Shown here: piece after piece, positions 5,185 through 8,296 of the stretch | Layout of the letters: each line of letters opens with the position of its first letter | Numbering within the stretch: position 1 is the first letter of the stretch | Notes under the pieces: model-generated | The model's input: the letters and a program-made list of their open reading frames with translations, nothing else | Databases searched by the model: none | Told to the model about the DNA's origin: nothing | Made by a program: the position numbers and the translations under genes | Assembly: GCA_002327785.1 (NCBI GenBank) | Contig: DCUI01000226.1 | Span: forward strand, 1 to 8,296 | Length of the DNA stretch: 8,296 nt | Direction: 5' to 3' | Source of the DNA: Phycisphaerales bacterium UBA2218 | GTDB lineage: Bacteria; Planctomycetota; Phycisphaerae; Sedimentisphaerales; Anaerobacaceae

Positions 5185-7137
5185 ATGAAGGCGAAGGCAG
5201 CGTTAACAGCCATCGTTGTGATCGTGACGGCTTGCAGCAGTCCGGCCGCGGATTGGCCGCAGTGGCAGGGTCCCAATCGCGATGGCAAGTCCGCAGACAC
5301 AGGCCTCCTCAAGCAATGGCCTGAGAATGGTCCCCCGCTTGCCTGGAGAATAAACAAACTCGGCGGGGGTGACGGCGGTCCGGCCATTGCCGCCGGGCGG
5401 GTTTTCGTCATGAGCAATCGCGGCGAGGAGGAAGTCGTCTGGGCCCTGTCCGAGAAGGACGGAAGTGAAATCTGGGTAACGCCCCTTGGGACGGCCTTTC
5501 GGCAGCGGGCATCCCAGGGCAGAGAGGGGCCGGGATGCACGCCGACGGTCGATGGCGAACGCCTCTATGTCGAGGGATTGGGGGGCAACGTGGCTTGTCT
5601 GCAGGTCAATGACGGCAAGATCGTCTGGCAGCGCAGCCTGACAGAGGATTTCGGCGGGCGCGTACCCATGTGGAGTTACCGCGAATCGCCCCTCATTGAT
5701 GGCGACAAAGTAATCGTTACCCCCGGCGGTGCCGATGCCATCCTGGTGGTCTTGAACAAGCTGACCGGCGAGACGATCTGGAAGGCCAAGATGCCCGACA
5801 GTCCGGCCGGTGTTTCCGAAGCACCGGCTGGCCCTGGCGACGGTCGAGGCGGCCCCGGTGGCCAGGGTAATGCCGGCGGCCCCGGCGGTGGTCGAGGTGG
5901 TTCCGGCGGAGCCGGCGGTGGTTCGGCTGCGGGGGTCACCGGAACCAAGGATCCGGGCCTGTTTTCAAGCGAGCATTTTTCGATGACTGCTTTCTCCTGC
6001 AAAATCCCCAACGGCAAGTACGTCGCGAAGCTCTACTTTGCGGAGACGTACCAGGGCATCACCGGCCCGGGCCAGCGCGTCTTTTCCTTCAATGTCCAGG
6101 GGAAGGAAGTCAAGGACTTTGACGTTTGGGTCAAGGCCGGCGGTCCTAATCGCGCCTATATCGAAACCGTGCCCGTGGAAGTGACCAATGGAGAATTCCG
6201 AGTTGTCTTCACGCCCAAGGTCGAGAACCCGGCCATTAAGGCGATTGAGATCATTCCACAGACAGAGGGTACGGCGTCCGCTGCAACAACCGTCCGGATC
6301 AAGGCCGGTTCGGCTGCGGCATTCACGGATTCGAGCGGCAATGTCTGGCAGCCGGATCAGGGGTTTGAGGGGGGCATGACGAACCCGATGGCCGTTGGTT
6401 CAGGGGCCGGCGGCTTTGGCGGTTTTCCCGGCGGTGGCCAAGGCGGTCGAGGGGGTCCTGGCGGTTTCGGAGGTCTCGGAGGTGGTGGAGCGGCCTACGC
6501 CTCGCCGATCGCCATCGACTTCGACGGGCAGCGTCAGTATGTGCAAATGACTGCAAGGGCACTGATCGGAGTCGCGGCATCGGACGGCAAGTTCCTCTGG
6601 CGGTATGACAAACCCGCCAATCGCATGAGCATCAATTGTTCGACGCCGCTGTTCCATGACGGTATGGTATTCGCTTCCTCCGCCTATGGCGCAGGAGCCG
6701 GGTTGGTCAAGCTGAGCAAGGATGCGAATGGCGCTGTCCAGGCCGAGGAAGTCTATGCCACCACGGACATGCAGAACCACCACGGCGGCATGATCCTCGT
6801 CGACGGCTATCTCTACGGCGCCAGCGGCGGCAATGAGGGCGGCGCACTCGTCTGTCTTGAATTCAAGACCGGCAAAGTCATGTGGGATCAGCGAACCGTA
6901 GTAGGTCGTCGGGCAAAGGGTTCGCTGGCCCTGGCGGACGGCCGACTTTACTATCGCATGGAGGACGGGACCGTGCTCCTGATTGAGCCGAATCCGCAGC
7001 AATATGTCGAGCGGGGTCGCTTCGAACAGCCTGATCGTACCAGGTTGCCGGCCTGGGCGCACCCGGTCGTTGCCAACGGAAGACTGTACATCCGCGATCA
7101 GGATGCATTGTTCTGCTACGACGTCAAGGCGAAGTGA
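5185..7137 (+). CDS. PQQ-like beta-propeller with inserted permuted malectin module, putative lipoprotein
   Basis: Encodes 650 residues, well above the 420-450 usual for the family. The N terminus MKAKAALTAIVVIVTACSS has a V-T-A-Cys17 lipobox, so it may be a lipoprotein; cleavage at the later SPAA-D is the alternative. WPQWQGPNRDG then opens the propeller, with blades at about residues 22-212 (EIWVTP, GKIVWQRS, GETIWKAK) and 436-650 (GKFLWRYD, GKVMWDQR, and the last blade GRLYIRDQDALFCYDVK). The insertion, residues 213-435, lies in the loop where relatives go directly from 'WKAK-P' to 'AYASP'. It consists of a Gly-rich linker (213-250), a malectin C-terminal half (251-359), a malectin N-terminal half (370-397) and a second Gly-rich linker (405-435). 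Malectin domains bind carbohydrate, so the insert may target the propeller to glycans; this is inference. AAGGAG six bases upstream supports the start. The gene stands alone between a 206-base leader and repeat B. Confidence 0.93.
   Translation: MKAKAALTAIVVIVTACSSPAADWPQWQGPNRDGKSADTGLLKQWPENGPPLAWRINKLGGGDGGPAIAAGRVFVMSNRGEEEVVWALSEKDGSEIWVTPLGTAFRQRASQGREGPGCTPTVDGERLYVEGLGGNVACLQVNDGKIVWQRSLTEDFGGRVPMWSYRESPLIDGDKVIVTPGGADAILVVLNKLTGETIWKAKMPDSPAGVSEAPAGPGDGRGGPGGQGNAGGPGGGRGGSGGAGGGSAAGVTGTKDPGLFSSEHFSMTAFSCKIPNGKYVAKLYFAETYQGITGPGQRVFSFNVQGKEVKDFDVWVKAGGPNRAYIETVPVEVTNGEFRVVFTPKVENPAIKAIEIIPQTEGTASAATTVRIKAGSAAAFTDSSGNVWQPDQGFEGGMTNPMAVGSGAGGFGGFPGGGQGGRGGPGGFGGLGGGGAAYASPIAIDFDGQRQYVQMTARALIGVAASDGKFLWRYDKPANRMSINCSTPLFHDGMVFASSAYGAGAGLVKLSKDANGAVQAEEVYATTDMQNHHGGMILVDGYLYGASGGNEGGALVCLEFKTGKVMWDQRTVVGRRAKGSLALADGRLYYRMEDGTVLLIEPNPQQYVERGRFEQPDRTRLPAWAHPVVANGRLYIRDQDALFCYDVKAK
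5821..5934 (+). repeat. First glycine-rich linker coding region
   Basis: Residues 213-250 are low-complexity Gly/Pro/Arg (APAGPGDGRGGPGGQGNAGG and on), encoded by GC-rich GGC/GGT codons. It separates the first half of the propeller from the malectin-like insert. Slippage-prone low-complexity DNA of this kind is a plausible site for length variation between strains. Confidence 0.85.
5935..6261 (+). other. Malectin-like domain, C-terminal portion
   Basis: Residues 251-359 carry the central and C-terminal malectin motifs in order: VTGTKDPGLFSSEHFSMTAF, PNGKYVAKLYFAETYQGI, GPGQRVFSFNVQGKEVKDFD, VWVKAGGPNRAYIETVPVEV, then FTPKVENPAIKAIEIIPQ. In ordinary malectin domains this part follows the 'RINAGG...D-G--W--D-GF-GG' segment, which is missing before it here. 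Confidence 0.85.
6292..6375 (+). other. Malectin-like domain, N-terminal portion, placed after the C-terminal portion
   Basis: Residues 370-397 read VRIKAGSAAAFTDSSGNVWQ followed by PDQGFEGG. This is the typical opening of a malectin domain (V-R-I-x-A-G, then T-D-S-x-G-N-V-W, then D-Q-G-F-x-G-G). It comes ten residues after the end of the C-terminal portion and is followed by Gly-rich linker rather than by another malectin core. Together the two portions make one complete domain in permuted order. Confidence 0.75.
6397..6489 (+). repeat. Second glycine-rich linker coding region
   Basis: Residues 405-435 are Gly/Phe/Pro-rich (GSGAGGFGGFPGGGQGGRGG and on). It closes the malectin-like insert and leads straight into AAYASPIAIDFDG, where the propeller resumes. 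Confidence 0.85.
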
Positions 7138-7220
7138 AAGTCAGCCAATTACCATGGTCATGTAAGGCGTGAATTTGCCTCCACGGGTGTTGCCGGCGCG
7201 GTCGTATCTCGATCGGTGTG

Positions 7221-7280
7221 ATCGGAAACGCCGCGTCGGCACAATTCTTGAGTGTTTTATGAGTAAACATGGTGCGACGA
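7221..7280 (+). repeat. Upstream element, copy B (pair with 2867-2926); sigma-54-like core
   Basis: This is the second copy of the element found before the 2951 gene, ungapped, with about 49 of 60 bases identical. The core is CGGCAC (7237-7242), five bases, then TTGAG (7248-7252), identical in length to copy A. It begins 84 bases after the preceding propeller gene's stop and lies 53 bases (TTGAG to start codon) before GTG 7301. A CGATC-N5-GATCG inverted repeat (7210-7224) overlaps its left edge only in this copy. If transcription started 10-15 bases after the TTGAG, it would begin near 7263, which argues against starts further upstream for the LTD gene. Confidence 0.6.
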
Positions 7281-7284
7281 TCAA

Positions 7285-7292
7285 AGAGAGGG
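7285..7292 (+). promoter_or_regulatory. Ribosome binding site supporting GTG 7301
   Basis: AGAGAGGG ends eight bases before GTG 7301. The ATGs at 7310 and 7313 are further away. The position mirrors that of the 2937-2944 site relative to the upstream repeat. Confidence 0.6.
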
Positions 7293-7300
7293 TGCCGACC

Positions 7301-7789
7301 GTGGGCAAAATGATGGGAAGAAGTCTCGTACTCGCGAACTGTTTGGTCCTGATGATTGCGATTTGTGTTCCGGCTCAGGAAGGTTCGCCTATCTCACTCA
7401 TCATCAACGAGGTGATGGCGTCCAATAGCTCGACGAAAGCCGATCCACAGGGTCAGTATGATGATTGGATCGAGATCTACAACCATGGAAGCGTGTCCGT
7501 CGATGCGGGCGGTCTGTACCTGACGGACGATCCGGAGAAGCCCGCCAAGTGGCGGATCCCCACGACCGATCCGACCCTGACGACCATTGCTCCCGGCGGC
7601 TATCTGCTGATCTGGGCGGACGGAGACACCGAGGCTCCGGGGTTGCACGCGAGCTTCAAGCTCAGTGCCGGCGGAGAAGAATTGCGTCTCTTGGACGCTG
7701 ACGCCGCGACCCCAATCGACAGCATGGCCTTTCCGGAACTTCCCACGGATATTTCGCAGCGCGGCCTTCGGCCGCAACCAAACAGTTGA
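7301..7789 (+). CDS. Secreted lamin-tail-domain (LTD) protein, 3' truncated
   Basis: From GTG 7301 it encodes 162 residues. GRSLVLANCLVLMIAICVPA looks like a Sec signal peptide (cleavage near PAQE). The LTD domain follows: ISLIINEVMASNSSTKADPQ, YDDWIEIYN, VDAGGLYLTDD, WRIP, IAPGGYLLIWADGD, LHASFKLSAGGEELRLLDAD, then IDSMAFPELPTDIS. In the family 'TDIS' is normally followed by YGRYPDG, a Trp and a PTPGAxN end, and in Planctomycetota often by long C-terminal regions (CotH-like or further domains). Here it changes to QRGLRPQPNS and stops, so homology ends at about 7757 and the gene is probably a broken remnant. LTD domains in bacteria are thought to act at the cell surface; the role is unknown. 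Starts at ATG 7310 or 7313 are also possible. The repeat B element just upstream may drive it. Confidence 0.82.
   Translation: MGKMMGRSLVLANCLVLMIAICVPAQEGSPISLIINEVMASNSSTKADPQGQYDDWIEIYNHGSVSVDAGGLYLTDDPEKPAKWRIPTTDPTLTTIAPGGYLLIWADGDTEAPGLHASFKLSAGGEELRLLDADAATPIDSMAFPELPTDISQRGLRPQPNS
7761..7775. repeat. GC-rich palindrome at the gene junction
   Basis: GCGGCC-TTC-GGCCGC is a perfect 6-bp inverted repeat with a 3-base spacer. It lies inside the ~40-base stretch that matches neither the LTD family upstream nor the UroD family downstream. No T run follows on either strand, so it is not a typical intrinsic terminator. It may mark the recombination point. Confidence 0.6.
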
Positions 7790-7798
7790 TGAGGCTGG

Positions 7799-8146
7799 CG
7801 CCCCGCCCGGGGTCCTGATTTCGGATGTCTGGACGACGGTGCTGCCCCGTCGCTGCTCCTGGGTGTGCACCTCCCACGTCTCGGTCTGGCGGGAAACGTT
7901 GAGCCCGCCGGTGTGGATCGACAAAGGATCGTTCAGGCCGTAGAGTTGTCTCACGAAAACGTCCACGCCCAATGGCTTCGGGATCTCCAGTACCTTCAAT
8001 TGGATCGCCTCGAAATCCCAGGGATCCACGTCAGGGTAAACCTGGTTGATGAAATGCCCCTGATCCGCAACGAACAGCGTGACCGGCCCTCTGTCGGGGA
8101 TTTTTCCGCGGAAGACCTTGAGAAATCGCTCTCGGGCTGTCGTCAT
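7799..8146 (-). pseudogene. UroD-like (uroporphyrinogen decarboxylase family) protein, N-terminal fragment
   Basis: The minus-strand ATG at 8146-8144 is preceded by AAGGAG (8152-8157) five bases away. The first ~116 residues are a UroD/corrinoid-methyltransferase-type N terminus: MTTARERFLKVFRGKIPDR, PVTLFVADQGHFINQVYPDV, then LKVLEIPKPLGVDVFVRQLY and WEVHTQEQRR...TSEIRTPGGA. Planctomycete members of this group are usually 340-400 residues with unknown substrates; true HemE function is not implied. After GGA (about 7799) the family pattern ends. The frame stays open to a stop at 7394-7396, but these ~135 further codons are mostly antisense to the LTD gene, so the reading is a chimera. I call it a 3'-truncated remnant. 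It meets the truncated LTD gene head-on at 7758-7798. Confidence 0.75.
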
Positions 8147-8151
8147 GGCGG

Positions 8152-8157
8152 CTCCTT
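8152..8157 (-). promoter_or_regulatory. Ribosome binding site of the UroD-like gene
   Basis: CTCCTT on the plus strand (AAGGAG on the minus strand) lies five bases before ATG 8146. It decides for this start over the in-frame ATG at 8161, which lies upstream of the site. Confidence 0.75.
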
Positions 8158-8179
8158 CCAACGGGTTTCACATCTCGGA

Positions 8180-8296
8180 TTACAGACCGTTCTCTGATTG
8201 ATCGAGCACAAAGGCCTCTGTCGCCTGTTCGCTGTTGACATTCCGCCCGCTGCTGCGGAAGCAGCCGTGGCAAGAGCGGCCAGCAGCGACCCGGAA
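8180..8296 (-). CDS. Possible C-terminal end of an unidentified minus-strand gene
   Basis: On the minus strand a frame is open from the window edge (8296) to TAA at 8182-8180, giving 38 codons that end EAFVLDQSENGL. The stop lies about 33 bases before the UroD-like start, a normal spacing for an upstream gene in the same unit. I do not recognise the protein. Other frames, including a plus-strand one ending at the edge, are also open over this short stretch, so coding is uncertain. Confidence 0.25.
   Translation of the reverse strand, partial: FRVAAGRSCHGCFRSSGRNVNSEQATEAFVLDQSENGL

Noticed and set aside
5185..7137. PQQ-dependent alcohol or glucose dehydrogenase
   Set aside because: Only the propeller repeat pattern is present; I see no catalytic Asp/Ca-binding context or adjacent cytochrome, so an enzyme name would be unsupported.
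7169..7300. Longer N terminus for the LTD protein starting at 7169
   Set aside because: It would place repeat B inside the coding sequence, has no clear ribosome binding site, and puts ~45 residues before the signal peptide.
8162..8296. Plus-strand partial gene reading LFAVDIPPAAAEAAVARAAS to the window edge
   Set aside because: Short Ala-rich frame with no recognisable motif or ribosome binding site; the minus-strand frame is slightly better placed, and neither is secure.

Overview
The window looks like part of a chromosome from a Planctomycetota bacterium, most likely a Phycisphaerae-type lineage; a Verrucomicrobiota or Lentisphaerota origin cannot be excluded. The basis is the mix of protein families, not a marker gene. 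There are several secreted PQQ-like beta-propeller proteins with the 'WPQW-GPNRDG' N-terminal signature, a stand-alone prepilin-type (FTLIELL) protein, a 'SFE-P...GGFWDLDNVRL' secreted domain protein, a lamin-tail-domain (LTD) protein and a UroD-like protein. DNA is moderately GC-rich, and good Shine-Dalgarno sites precede several of the genes.

Layout. Positions 1-1287 hold the 3' part of a PQQ-like propeller gene (its start lies left of the window), followed 12 bases later by a second, divergent propeller gene (1300-2619). Positions 2620-2950 contain no intact gene: they hold a fragment of a third propeller gene with an in-frame nonsense codon (about 2637-2864), followed directly by a roughly 60-base element (repeat A). 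Next come a secreted protein made of two tandem copies of one ~185-residue domain (2951-4168) and a prepilin-like protein (4199-4978), probably one transcription unit. Positions 4979-5184 are a leader with no recognisable element other than a ribosome binding site. A 650-residue propeller protein follows (5185-7137). It carries an inserted malectin-like module whose two halves are in reversed order, bracketed by glycine-rich linkers. Repeat B (7221-7280), a diverged copy of repeat A, then precedes an LTD gene (7301-7789) that stops short. A UroD-like gene on the minus strand (start at 8146) runs towards it and is also broken, so the two truncated genes meet at a junction at about 7758-7798. 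A possible end of another minus-strand gene occupies 8180-8296.

How they fit together. Almost everything appears to be exported: propellers, carbohydrate-binding-like modules, LTD and pseudopilin. This suggests a cell-surface or periplasmic accessory region rather than a metabolic pathway; none of the propellers can be given an enzymatic role from sequence. The points most worth a second look are the permuted malectin insert, the shared element ahead of two different secreted-protein genes (with a sigma-54-like core), and two signs of local rearrangement (the propeller fragment and the head-on broken gene pair). I see no CRISPR array, tRNA, rRNA, transposase or integrase gene.
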